From positions 1 through 53,100 of the forward strand of contig DASUSH010000030.1 in assembly GCA_036375215.1 (NCBI GenBank): 53,100 bases of DNA. The letters are read 5' to 3'. The stretch comes from DASUSH01 sp036375215 (lineage in GTDB: Bacteria; Actinomycetota; Thermoleophilia; Solirubrobacterales; 70-9). Both the position numbers and the translations under genes were made by a program. The notes below the pieces were generated by a model that was not told the DNA's origin, ran no database searches, and worked only from the letters and a program-made list of their open reading frames with translations. Below, piece after piece: positions 43,986 through 52,114 of the stretch; position 1 is the stretch's first letter; every line of letters begins with the position of its first letter.

Positions 43986-44876
43986 ATGAGCAAATTCTCC
44001 GACCCCGTGATCATCAGCTGCTCGATCTCGGGGGCGATCGCCAATCGCGACCAGTGCCCGGCGATCCCGTACACGCCGGAGGAGTACGCCGAGGAGGCGC
44101 GGCGCGCGGTCGACGAGGGCGCCTCCCAGATCCACATCCACGCGCGCACACCGGACGGCACCCCGTCGTACGAGATCGAGGACTTCCGCGCGATCACGGC
44201 GGCGATCCGCGGCGCCGTCGACGACGTGATCATCAACTACTCGACGGGGGCGATCGGGGTCCCGGTGGAGAAGCGGCTCGCCTATCTGCGCGAGCTGCGC
44301 CCCGACGTCGCCGCGCTCAACATGAGCTCGATGAACTACGCCAAGTACTCGCGCCGGCGCAAGGACTTCGTCTTCAAGGCGGTCTTCGAGAACAGCTTCG
44401 ACCTGATCACCCGGTTCATCGAGGAGATGAACGAGCTCGGCATCCAGCCCGAGCACGAGTGCTTCGACGCGGGCCATGTCGCCAACCTCGACCCCTTCCT
44501 GGACATGGGGACGCTCGAGCCGCCGCTGCAGATCTCCCTGGTGATGGGCGTCACGGGCGGCATCCGCCCGGTGCCGAGGAACGTCGCCCTCATGAGCGAG
44601 CAGATCCCCGGCGGGCCGGAGGGCCCGAACAACTGGCAGGTGATCGGGGTCTCGCGCGACCAGTGGAAGCTGCTCGCCGCGGCCCTCAACCTCGGCGGCA
44701 ACGTCCGTGCCGGGCTCGAGGACAACCTCTACCTGCCGAACGGCGAGATGGCGCGCTCGAACGGCGACCTGATCGCGAAGGCCCGCCAGATGGCAGAGGA
44801 CGTCGGGCGGCGGGCGGCGACCGTCGCCGAGGCGCGCGAGCTGCTCGGCCTCCAGGAGCGGGTCGCGGCGTCGTGA
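43986..44876 (+). CDS. Beta-keto acid cleavage enzyme (BKACE, DUF849)
   Basis: 296 residues. TIM-barrel BKACE family: zinc-binding IHIHARTPDG (two His), NYSTGAIG, ALNMSSMNY, ECFDAGHVANL and VMGVTGGIRP. Family members such as 3-keto-5-aminohexanoate cleavage enzyme (Kce) condense a beta-keto acid with acetyl-CoA, yielding acetoacetate and a new CoA ester. The substrate here is unknown. ATG 43986 has AAAGGA 7 bases upstream. It overlaps the CoA-transferase gene by four bases (GTGA). Confidence 0.9.
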   Translation: MSKFSDPVIISCSISGAIANRDQCPAIPYTPEEYAEEARRAVDEGASQIHIHARTPDGTPSYEIEDFRAITAAIRGAVDDVIINYSTGAIGVPVEKRLAYLRELRPDVAALNMSSMNYAKYSRRRKDFVFKAVFENSFDLITRFIEEMNELGIQPEHECFDAGHVANLDPFLDMGTLEPPLQISLVMGVTGGIRPVPRNVALMSEQIPGGPEGPNNWQVIGVSRDQWKLLAAALNLGGNVRAGLEDNLYLPNGEMARSNGDLIAKARQMAEDVGRRAATVAEARELLGLQERVAAS

Positions 44877-46108
44877 GCGAGCTGCCGCTTTCCGACGTCC
44901 GCGTCCTCGACCTCACCCGCCTGCTGCCGGGCGGCTTCTGCTCGCTTCTGCTCGCCGACTTCGGAGCCGACGTCGTCAAGGTCGAGGACACCGGCATGGG
45001 CGACTACGTGCGCTGGGCGCCGCCCTACTACGGCGACGACTCGCACCAGGACCTGGGCACGCGCTCGGCGCTCTACCTCTCGCTGAACCGCGGCAAGCGC
45101 TCGGTCCGGATCGACCTGAAGTCGGACGGCGGCCGCGAGGCCTTCCTGCGGCTCGTGCGGGAGTACGACGTCGTCCTCGAGAGCTTCCGTCCCGGCGTCC
45201 TCGACCGGCTCGGGGTCGGCTACGAGCGCCTCCGCGAGGAGAACCCGCGGATCGTGTACTGCGCGATCACGGGCTACGGCCAGACCGGCCCCAAAACGCA
45301 GCGCGCGGGCCACGACACCAACTACCTCGCCCTCAACGGGCTCCTCGGCCTGACCGGCGCCGCGGGCGGCCCGCCGGTGCAGTCCGCCGGCCAGGTCGCC
45401 GACCTCGGCGGCGGGGGCCTGATGGCCGCGTTCGGCGTGATGGCGGCCCTGCGCGAGCGCGAGCGCTCCGGCGAGGGCCAGCTCGTCGACGTCTCGATGA
45501 CCGACGGCGCGCTCGCCTGGCTCGCGATGGTGGCCGCCGCCTACCTCTGCGACGGCCAGGTGCCGAGCCGCGGAACCGGGACGCTGAACGGCGGCATCGC
45601 CTGCTACCTGCCCTACCAGTGCGCCGACGGCTGGGTCAGCTGCGGCGCGCTCGAGCCGAAGTTCTGGAAGGCGTGGTGCGAGGGGGTCGGGCGCCCCGAC
45701 CTGATCGAGCACCAGTTCGCGCCCCCGGGCTCGGACGGATGGCGGCAGGTCGCCGAGGTCTTCCTCGCCCGCACGAAGGAGGAGTGGCGCGCGTTCAACG
45801 ACGAGCACGACTGCTGCGTCGAGCCCGTCCTCGACCTCGACGAGGCGCTCGAGTCCGAGCTCGTCCGCCAGCGCGAGATGGTCACCGAGCTCGAGCAGCC
45901 CGAGATCGGCGCGGTCCGCCTGCTCGGCGTCCCGATCAAGCTCTCGCGCACGCCCGGGGAGCCGACGCGCCCGGCGCCCGCGCTCGGCGAGCACACGCGC
46001 GAGATCCTCGGCGAGGCCGGGATCGGCGAGGACGAGATCGACTCGCTGATCGACTCGGGGGCCGCCGCCGGGCCGAGCGCCGGCGAGCAGCAGCCGTTCA
46101 TGGCATGA
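44873..46108 (+). CDS. Class III CoA transferase / 2-methylacyl-CoA racemase-like
   Basis: 411 residues with a GTG start. CaiB/BaiF fold: VLDLTRLLPGGFCSLLLADF, VVKVEDTGMGDYVRW, SLNRGKRSVRIDLKS, and the catalytic Asp in RAGHDTNYLAL (Asp 148). The GHDxNY context and closing LGEHTREILGEAGI resemble alpha-methylacyl-CoA racemases more than formyl-CoA transferases. Coupled to BKACE by a GTGA overlap. They may process the CoA product together. Confidence 0.9.
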   Translation: MSELPLSDVRVLDLTRLLPGGFCSLLLADFGADVVKVEDTGMGDYVRWAPPYYGDDSHQDLGTRSALYLSLNRGKRSVRIDLKSDGGREAFLRLVREYDVVLESFRPGVLDRLGVGYERLREENPRIVYCAITGYGQTGPKTQRAGHDTNYLALNGLLGLTGAAGGPPVQSAGQVADLGGGGLMAAFGVMAALRERERSGEGQLVDVSMTDGALAWLAMVAAAYLCDGQVPSRGTGTLNGGIACYLPYQCADGWVSCGALEPKFWKAWCEGVGRPDLIEHQFAPPGSDGWRQVAEVFLARTKEEWRAFNDEHDCCVEPVLDLDEALESELVRQREMVTELEQPEIGAVRLLGVPIKLSRTPGEPTRPAPALGEHTREILGEAGIGEDEIDSLIDSGAAAGPSAGEQQPFMA

Positions 46109-46827
46109 GTGCCCAGCCGGAAGCCGCACCGGACCTCTTGAAGATCGGCGAGCTCGCCGACCGCTCCGGGGTGCCCTCGGCGACGATCCGCCACTACGTG
46201 CGCGAGGGCCTGCTGCCGGAGCCGGTCAAGACGTCGCGCAACATGGCCTACTACCCGCCCGAGTTCGTCGAGCGGATCAAGATCATCAAGCAGCTCCAGG
46301 AGGAGCGGTTCATGCCGCTCAAGGTGATCCGCGAGCTGCTCGCCTCCGGCGACGGCGATCCGGAGCGGCTGCGCGCCCTGGTCGCGGTCGAGGACCGGAT
46401 CCTCGAGCGGGCGCTCGCCGGCGAGCAGGACCGGGTCTCCGCCGCCGAGGTCCGCCGCCGCTACGACGTCCCGGAGGCGGTCCTCGACCGGCTCGCGGAG
46501 CTCGGGGTCCTGAGCCCCGGCAAGCGCGGCTACTCGCCGTCGGACGTCCGCATCGTCGAGGCGATCAGCCGCTTCCGGGCCGGCGGCTATGACGAGCGGA
46601 TCGGCTTCACCGTCTACGACACGCTCCGCTACAAGAACGCGCTGGAGGCGATCGCCGCCGAGGAGGTGAAGGCGATTTCCGAGCGTCTCGGCGACGTCGA
46701 TCCGGAGCAGGCGGTCGAGATGATCGAGGCGGGGGTCGAGCCGCTGGGCGACCTGATCTCGGCCCTGCACACGAAGCTGCTCGTCGCCGAGCTCGAGCGG
46801 GTGCGCGGCGACCGGAAACGGCCGTGA
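46105..46827 (+). CDS. MerR family transcriptional regulator
   Basis: 240 residues. The winged-helix MerR DNA-binding domain is at about 14-82 (KIGELADRSGVPSATIRHYV, NMAYYPPEFVERI). A second MerR-like helical segment is at about 105-140 (VSAAEVRRRYDVPEAVLDRL, GYSPSDVRIVEAI), then an effector region without metal-binding Cys. ATG overlaps the CoA-transferase stop, so it probably regulates the BKACE operon in response to an acyl-CoA or other organic ligand. Confidence 0.88.
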   Translation: MSAQPEAAPDLLKIGELADRSGVPSATIRHYVREGLLPEPVKTSRNMAYYPPEFVERIKIIKQLQEERFMPLKVIRELLASGDGDPERLRALVAVEDRILERALAGEQDRVSAAEVRRRYDVPEAVLDRLAELGVLSPGKRGYSPSDVRIVEAISRFRAGGYDERIGFTVYDTLRYKNALEAIAAEEVKAISERLGDVDPEQAVEMIEAGVEPLGDLISALHTKLLVAELERVRGDRKRP

Positions 46828-47231
46828 GGCCGGCGGCGCTCGCCGCCTTCGCCGGCGCCGCGACCGCGCTCGTCTCGCTTCTGCTAGCCGCGGCCGCGGG
46901 CGGGCCCTACCTGACCGCCGAGCGCGTGAACGGCTGGGTGGTCGTCTTCGCGGCGGCGCTGCTGCTCGCGCTCACGATGGCTCCGTTCCTGCTCGAGGGC
47001 TGGCTGCGCAAGCGTCGCCCGGCGAGCGACGGCGAGCTCCGCGACGAGCGCTGGGAGGGGGCGGCGCTCGCCTGGGGAGGGGTCTCGCTGGCGGTGCTGG
47101 TCGTCGCGATCCCGGTCGGGCTCGCCGAGTCCTTCTCGGGCGGCTCGCTGGCGGGGACCGCCGCGCTCCTGGCGACGATCGAGGCCGGCCTGGTCCTCGC
47201 CGCCCTCCTCGCCTGGCTCCTGGCAAGCTGA
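46824..47231 (+). CDS. Four-helix membrane protein, unknown
   Basis: 135 residues with a GTG start overlapping the merR stop. Four hydrophobic segments at about 2-25, 33-56, 76-97 and 108-133 with short charged loops (LRKRRPASDGELRDERW). No recognised family. Last gene of the BKACE-CoA transferase-merR operon. After it, 47232-47577 (346 bases) contains no supported gene, only the promoter/operator at 47518-47543. Confidence 0.7.
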   Translation: MRPAALAAFAGAATALVSLLLAAAAGGPYLTAERVNGWVVVFAAALLLALTMAPFLLEGWLRKRRPASDGELRDERWEGAALAWGGVSLAVLVVAIPVGLAESFSGGSLAGTAALLATIEAGLVLAALLAWLLAS

Positions 47232-47517
47232 ACGCGCCGACCCGGCGCTTCGACCGGATCATGCGTCGCGCCCTGGGGCTCGGATAGAGCTGCCGCTCCC
47301 CCTGGCGCCCGTTGAAACGCGCGCCCGTGGAGACGGCGGCGCCGGCGGCACGTCGGAGGAACCGGCACCGGACGGGAGATCCGGTTGCGCGCTCCCCTAC
47401 CGGCGGGCCTGACCGAGGGGGTTGGTCCCGACGCCGCCGTCCTCACGGGCCACGCGATCCGTTTGCGATCGTAGCGCGGCGGGAGCGACGGCCTCCGCCC
47501 GCCTCCGCCGCCGTTCC

Positions 47518-47543
47518 TATACTCATCGACTGACGGGTCAGTC
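47518..47543 (+). promoter_or_regulatory. Promoter -10 with overlapping TetR-type operator
   Basis: TATACT (47518-47523) is followed by a perfect palindrome of two 7-bp arms, GACTGAC and GTCAGTC, separated by GG (47528-47543). The palindrome covers the expected transcription start. The downstream operon encodes a TetR regulator at 48414, so autorepression is likely. The -35 region is not recognisable. Confidence 0.75.
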
Positions 47544-47577
47544 AACCCGGTTTGGGGGGACCGGGGAGGGAGAGACA

Positions 47578-48414
47578 GTGCGAGCCGCCGCGGTTCAGCT
47601 CAACGCCACCGCCGATAAGGATCGGAACCTCGAAACCGCCGAGCACTTCGTGCGCGGAGCGGCTGCGGACGGGTCCGGGCTGATCGTCCTGCCGGAGAAG
47701 TGGAACGTCCTCGGCGACGCCGAGACGCTCGTCGCCGGCGCGGAGCCGCTCTCGGGGCCGAGCATCGCAGCCGTGCGGTCATGGGCGCGCGAGCTCGGCG
47801 TCGCGATCTGCGCCGGGAGCATCGCCGAGCGCGTCGAGGGCCGGGAGCGGCTCTCCAACACCTCGGCGCTGATCTCCCCCGACGGCGAGATCGCCGCCGT
47901 CTATCGCAAGATCCACATGTTCGACGTCGACGTCGGCGGCGTCGCGTACCGCGAGTCTGACACCGAGGAACCCGGCTCGGAGGTCGTCGTCGGCGAGGTC
48001 GCCGACGTCCCGATCGGACTCAGCATCTGTTACGACCTGCGCTTCCCGGAGCTCTACCGGATCCTCGCGCTGCGCGACGCGCGCGTGATCACGGTCCCGG
48101 CCGCGTTCACGATGGAGACCGGCCGCGACCACTGGGAGGTCCTGCTCCGCGCGAGGGCGATCGAGAACCAGCTCTTCTGCGTGGCCGCCGGCCAGGTCGG
48201 CGAGGCGCCCCCGCACTACCGCTCCTACGGGCGCTCGATGATCGTGGACCCGTGGGGGACGGTGCTCGCCACGGCGCCCGACGAGGAGTGCTTCATCGCC
48301 ACGGACTTGCGGTTCGAGCGCCTCGACGAGGTCCGCGCTTCGATCCCGGCCCTCGCCAACCGGCGCCCGGAGGCCTACGAGTGGCCGCAGACGGCCCGGG
48401 CGGTGACCGCCTGA
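47578..48414 (+). CDS. Carbon-nitrogen hydrolase (nitrilase superfamily)
   Basis: 278 residues with a GTG start after GGAGGGAG. The Glu-Lys-Cys triad is readable: Glu 40 in IVLPEKW, Lys 111 in YRKIHMFD and Cys 151 in SICYDLRFPELY. Overall close to the Nit1/Nit2 omega-amidase group, which hydrolyses deaminated glutathione or alpha-ketoglutaramate. Shares its last base with the TetR start (TGATG). Confidence 0.92.
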   Translation: MRAAAVQLNATADKDRNLETAEHFVRGAAADGSGLIVLPEKWNVLGDAETLVAGAEPLSGPSIAAVRSWARELGVAICAGSIAERVEGRERLSNTSALISPDGEIAAVYRKIHMFDVDVGGVAYRESDTEEPGSEVVVGEVADVPIGLSICYDLRFPELYRILALRDARVITVPAAFTMETGRDHWEVLLRARAIENQLFCVAAGQVGEAPPHYRSYGRSMIVDPWGTVLATAPDEECFIATDLRFERLDEVRASIPALANRRPEAYEWPQTARAVTA

Positions 48415-49028
48415 TGGCCTCGCGCGCGCCGGCGGTCGACCGCCGCCGCCAGATCCTCGACGCAGCGATCCGCGTCTTCGCGCGCCAGGGCTTCCACAGC
48501 TGCCGGGTCTCGGACATCGCCGACGAGGCCGACGTCGCCTACGGGCTCGTCTACCACTACTTCAAGTCGAAGGACGAGGTGCTGAACGAGCTCTTCGTCG
48601 AGCGCTGGTCGCTGCTCCTGGCCGCGATCGAGGAGGTCGACCGGGGCACCGACCCGCCGCGGATGAAGCTCGACGCGGTCGCCGGGTTCATCATCGACTC
48701 CTACCGCCACGACCCCGAGCTGATGAAGGTGATCATCGTCGAGGTCACCCGGGCCGCGAACTCGTTCGGCCGGACCCACCTGCCGGAGATCCGCCAGGCC
48801 TACCAGGGGATCGAGAAGATCGTCGCCGACGGCCAGGCGCAGGGCGTCTTCCGGGACGACGTGGACGCCCTGGTCGCGGCGATGTGGTTCTACGGCGCGA
48901 TCGAGCAGCTGCTCTCGGGCTGGGTCTTCGAGCTGATCCCGGCCTCCGACGAGAGCTTCGACGAGCTTCGCACGATGGTCGTGGCGACGATGTGCGACGG
49001 ACTCGAGCCTCGAGGGTCGCGCGCGTAG
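48414..49028 (+). CDS. TetR family transcriptional regulator
   Basis: 204 residues. N-terminal helix-turn-helix: ILDAAIRVFARQGFHSCRVS, DIADEADVAYGLVYHYFKSK. The C-terminal ligand domain is FadR/AcrR-like (FIIDSYRHDPELMKVIIVEV). Co-transcribed with the nitrilase gene and probably the protein that binds the palindrome at 47528. Ligand unknown. Confidence 0.92.
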   Translation: MASRAPAVDRRRQILDAAIRVFARQGFHSCRVSDIADEADVAYGLVYHYFKSKDEVLNELFVERWSLLLAAIEEVDRGTDPPRMKLDAVAGFIIDSYRHDPELMKVIIVEVTRAANSFGRTHLPEIRQAYQGIEKIVADGQAQGVFRDDVDALVAAMWFYGAIEQLLSGWVFELIPASDESFDELRTMVVATMCDGLEPRGSRA

Positions 49029-49068
49029 CGACGCGAAGGTCCGGGTAAGTGAAAGACTCCGCGCCGTT

Positions 49069-49203
49069 ATGAGCAACGACCTCGTCAAGAAACTGGTCTG
49101 GAGCGGGCTGATCGCCGGCGTCGGCGCGATCGCCAACATCGCCGCCTACCGTGTGGCCGTCATGATCTGGGAGCGCGTCTACCACGAGGATCCGCCGGAC
49201 TGA
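49069..49203 (+). CDS. 44-residue membrane protein
   Basis: A tiny gene with a single hydrophobic segment (SGLIAGVGAIANIAAYRVAV) and a charged end, WERVYHEDPPD. It resembles a shortened DUF4235-type protein, a family often found beside holin-like and DUF3618 genes, and those two genes follow. The stop overlaps the next ATG as TGATG, supporting it as a real coupled gene. Confidence 0.7.
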   Translation: MSNDLVKKLVWSGLIAGVGAIANIAAYRVAVMIWERVYHEDPPD

Positions 49204-49631
49204 TGGCGACGCCTCCGACAACCGAGCCGCCGCCCACGGACGACAAGTCGGTCGGCGAGCTGGTCATCGACATCTCCGAGAAGACCTCGGTCCTGATCCG
49301 CGAGGAGATCGAGCTCGCCAAGGTGGAGGTCACGGAGAAGGTCTCGAAGCTGGTCAAGGGCGGCGTCGTCGGGATCGCCGCCGGCGTCTTCCTGCTGCTC
49401 TTCCTGGCGATGCTGATGCACGCGATCGCGTGGCTCCTCAACGACCTCTTCTTCGATGACACGGTCTGGCTCGGCTTCCTCGTCGAAGCCGTGTTCTGGC
49501 TCCTGATCGCGGGCCTCGCCGGTCTCATCGCCTACCGCGCCTTCCAGGAAGGCGCGCCGCCGACGCCCGACCGCGCGATCGAGGAGGCGAAGCTGACCAA
49601 GGAGACCTTCGAGGGGACGGCGTCCAAGTGA
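49203..49631 (+). CDS. Phage-holin-superfamily (PF07332-like) membrane protein
   Basis: 142 residues. An amphipathic N-terminal helix (SVLIREEIELAKVEVTEKVS) is followed by two long membrane segments at about 55-82 and 95-118. Typical actinobacterial putative actinobacterial holin-X family protein of unknown function, not necessarily a phage holin. Overlaps both neighbours by one to four bases. Confidence 0.88.
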   Translation: MATPPTTEPPPTDDKSVGELVIDISEKTSVLIREEIELAKVEVTEKVSKLVKGGVVGIAAGVFLLLFLAMLMHAIAWLLNDLFFDDTVWLGFLVEAVFWLLIAGLAGLIAYRAFQEGAPPTPDRAIEEAKLTKETFEGTASK

Positions 49632-49930
49632 GCACGCCCGAGCGGAGCGCGTCCGAGCAGGCCGCCCCCGCGCAGCCCCCCGCCGTCGCGGCCCAGCCCC
49701 TCTCCGGCCCGGGCGCGCCGGGCCGCACGCCGGATCAGATCCGCAACGACATGGAGCGCACCCGCGGCGAGCTCTCCCAGTCGGTCGACCTGCTCCGCAC
49801 CCGCGTCGCCGAGCTCTCCGACTGGCGCGGCCAGCTCCGCCAGCACCAGGACCAGATCGTCGCCGGCGCCGCCGTCGTCGGCTTCGCCGTCGGCGCCCTG
49901 CTCGTCGCGCGCCGCCTGCGCCGCCGCTAG
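49628..49930 (+). CDS. DUF3618 family protein
   Basis: 100 residues with a GTG start in a GTGA overlap. A Pro/Ala-rich N-terminus, then the DUF3618 signature RTPDQIRNDMERTRGELSQS, and a C-terminal membrane anchor (AGAAVVGFAVGALLVA) with an Arg-rich end. Completes a small envelope-associated operon of unknown function. Its stop codon lies inside the paired repeat that follows. Confidence 0.88.
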   Translation: MSTPERSASEQAAPAQPPAVAAQPLSGPGAPGRTPDQIRNDMERTRGELSQSVDLLRTRVAELSDWRGQLRQHQDQIVAGAAVVGFAVGALLVARRLRRR

Positions 49931-49996
49931 GGGTCTGACCCCAAAGGGACAGGTCGACCTGCCACCCGAGGGGTCTGACCCCAAAGGGACAGGTCG
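49929..49996. repeat. Paired 29-base direct repeat, copy B
   Basis: Units at 49929-49956 and 49968-49996, 40-base period, almost identical to the pair at 34346-34414. Both units have AAAGGGACAGG where copy A has AAAGGGTCAGG, and the spacer differs at one base. The TAG stop of the DUF3618 gene overlaps the first unit. About 150 bases without a gene follow (49997-50147). Confidence 0.9.
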
Positions 49997-50147
49997 GGGG
50001 CCCGCCGTCGCTGGAGACGCCGCTCGCCTGACCTGTGCGTCGCCTGCCTGCATGATCCAGGGCCGTTGCCGGATTTCCCGCCGGCTGACCTCCCGCCGGA
50101 GGCCCGCGACCCTGGCGCCGCGCCCCGCGCCAGGCGCGGTTTGGTCG

Positions 50148-51029
50148 CTAGCCCTCGAGGAAGCGCCTCGGCACGCCCCCGAACCCGAGCAGGCCGGGGC
50201 CGATGTGGGCGCCGATCACGGGCCCGATCTCGGAGACGAAGACCGGGTCGGAGCCGAACACGTCGCGGCAATGGCCGACCAGGGTCTGGGCGGTCTCGGC
50301 GTCGTGGATGTGCTGGACGACCCAGGCGTCGGCGCCGTCGTCGTGGCGCTCGCGGGCGAAGTCGACCATCCGCTCGAGGGCCCGGCGGCGCGTGCGGACC
50401 CGCTCGATTGGGGTGATCTCCTCCTCGAGGGTGAGGATCGGCTTGATCTTGAGCGTCGAGCCGAGGAAGGCCTGCGCGGCGCCGATCCGGCCGCCCTTGC
50501 GCAGGTACTCGAGGGTGTCGATCGCGAACCACATCTTGAGCGCGTCCCGGGTCTCCTCGACGCGGGCGAGGCAGGCCTCGCCGTCGCCCCCGTTCGCGGC
50601 CACGTTCGACGCCGCGATCGCGAGCAGCCCCTCGCCGCCGCAGGCCGAACGGCTGTCGTAGACGCGGATCCGCTCGCCGCCCTTGCCGTCGTCGACCAGT
50701 TGCTGGCGCGCCTGGTTGGCCGAGTCGCAGGTCCCCGAGATCCCAGCCGAGAGGTGGATCGAGACGATGTCGCGGCCCTCCGCGAGCAGCGGCTCGTACA
50801 CCGCGAGGAAGTCGCCGACCGAGGGCTGGGAGGTCGAGGCGCCCTCGGCGCTGCGCCCGAGGCGCTCGTAGAAGGTGTCGTAGTCGGAGAGGCCCGACTC
50901 CGGCTGGGTCTCTCCGTCGAGCGTGACGTAGAGGCTCACCCGCTGGATCCCGTGCTCGGCCACGAGCTCGTCGGGCAGGTAGGCGGTCGTGTCGGTGACG
51001 ACGGCCGTTGGGGCGGGGGAGGCGCTCAC
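50148..51029 (-). CDS. DegV family fatty-acid-binding protein
   Basis: 293 residues with a GTG start. DegV/FakB fold: VTDTTAYLPDELVAEHGI, TSQPSVGDFLAVYEPLL, IVSIHLSAGISGTCDSANQA and DTLEYLRKGGRIGAAQAFLG. FakB-type members bind fatty acids and present them to the FakA kinase. No FakA is adjacent. A lipid-binding function fits the general lipid theme but is a family inference. Confidence 0.92.
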   Translation of the reverse strand: MSASPAPTAVVTDTTAYLPDELVAEHGIQRVSLYVTLDGETQPESGLSDYDTFYERLGRSAEGASTSQPSVGDFLAVYEPLLAEGRDIVSIHLSAGISGTCDSANQARQQLVDDGKGGERIRVYDSRSACGGEGLLAIAASNVAANGGDGEACLARVEETRDALKMWFAIDTLEYLRKGGRIGAAQAFLGSTLKIKPILTLEEEITPIERVRTRRRALERMVDFARERHDDGADAWVVQHIHDAETAQTLVGHCRDVFGSDPVFVSEIGPVIGAHIGPGLLGFGGVPRRFLEG

Positions 51030-51055
51030 CGGGGCGGTTCTATCATCCTCGCCCC

Positions 51056-52114
51056 ATGGGCAGGACGCTCGTCACAGGGGGAACCGGCTTTATCGGTTCG
51101 CACGTCGCCCGCGCGCTGGCCGCGCGCGGCGACGAGCTCCGCCTGCTGATCAGGCGCGGTGCGCGCACCGAGCACCTCGCCGACCTCGACTACTCGCGCG
51201 TCACGGGCGACGTCACCGACCGCCGCGCGGTGCGCCGGGCGATGAAGGACGTCTCCCGGGTCTTCCACGTCGCGGGCACCACCTCGCTGCGCGTGCACGA
51301 CCACGACCGCGTCTTCGCGATCAACCTCGGCGGCTCCCGCAACGTGCTCGAGGCCGCCCACGACGCCGGGGTCGAGCGCGTCGTCCACACCTCCTCGGTG
51401 GCCGCGATCGGCCCCGCTCCGGAGGGCAGGACCGCCGACGAGACCCAGGCCTTCACGGCCGGCGAGCTCGGGATCGCCTACGTGAACTCCAAGCACGAGG
51501 CCGAGGTCGAGGCGCTTCGCTACGCCGCCAAGGGCCTCGACGTCGTCTGCGTCAACCCGACGTTCGTGCTCGGGCCCGACGCGCCGAGCTCGGGCTCGAT
51601 GGGGCTCGTGCGCCGCTTCCTCATGCGCCAGATCCCGGTCTATGTCGACGGCGGGCTCAACATCGTCGACGTCCGCGACGTCGCCGACGGCCATTTGCTC
51701 GCCGACGAGAAGGGCGTGACCGGCGAGCGCTACATCCTCGGCGGGCGCAACTTCACCCTGCAGCGGCTCTTCGCCGACCTGTCGCGGATCTCCGGCGCGG
51801 CGCCGCCCGCCTTGCGGTTGCCGGCGCCGATGGCGATCGGCGGGGTCGAGGTGATGCGCCGGCTCGGGATCCCGCTGCCCGTGTCCCGCGAGGAGGTGCG
51901 CTCGGGGACGCTCTGGTGGACCTACCGCTCGACGAAGGCGAAGCGGGAGCTCGGGTTCGAGGCTCGCCCCCACGAGGACACGCTCGAGGACGCGGTTCGC
52001 TGGCAGCTCTCCGTCCTCGACGAGCGCGCCGCGCTCGGCGCCAAGCCGATGGACGTGCCGCTCAAGATCGCCGGCCGCGCGCTCAAGGTCGGCGAGCGGA
52101 TCGTCGGCCTATGA
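51056..52114 (+). CDS. NAD-dependent epimerase/dehydratase (HpnA-like)
   Basis: 352 residues. Extended SDR: TLVTGGTGFIGSHVARAL (Rossmann loop), catalytic Thr/Ser region VHTSSVAAIGP, and the Tyr/Lys pair in IAYVNSKHEAEVE. NPTFVLGPDAPSSGS and DVRDVADGHLLADEKG match hopanoid-associated sugar epimerases and dihydroflavonol-4-reductase-like enzymes. No hopanoid genes are near, so the substrate is open. The stop overlaps the next ATG. Confidence 0.9.
   Translation: MGRTLVTGGTGFIGSHVARALAARGDELRLLIRRGARTEHLADLDYSRVTGDVTDRRAVRRAMKDVSRVFHVAGTTSLRVHDHDRVFAINLGGSRNVLEAAHDAGVERVVHTSSVAAIGPAPEGRTADETQAFTAGELGIAYVNSKHEAEVEALRYAAKGLDVVCVNPTFVLGPDAPSSGSMGLVRRFLMRQIPVYVDGGLNIVDVRDVADGHLLADEKGVTGERYILGGRNFTLQRLFADLSRISGAAPPALRLPAPMAIGGVEVMRRLGIPLPVSREEVRSGTLWWTYRSTKAKRELGFEARPHEDTLEDAVRWQLSVLDERAALGAKPMDVPLKIAGRALKVGERIVGL

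Noticed and set aside
47232..47577. Small gene in the 346-base gap before the nitrilase operon
   Set aside because: Short frames exist but none has a ribosome binding site, a recognisable motif or non-shadow composition. Only the promoter/operator is supported.
49203..49631. Holin-like gene as a sign of prophage
   Set aside because: No lysin, capsid, integrase or attachment sites nearby. The family is a common chromosomal actinobacterial membrane protein.
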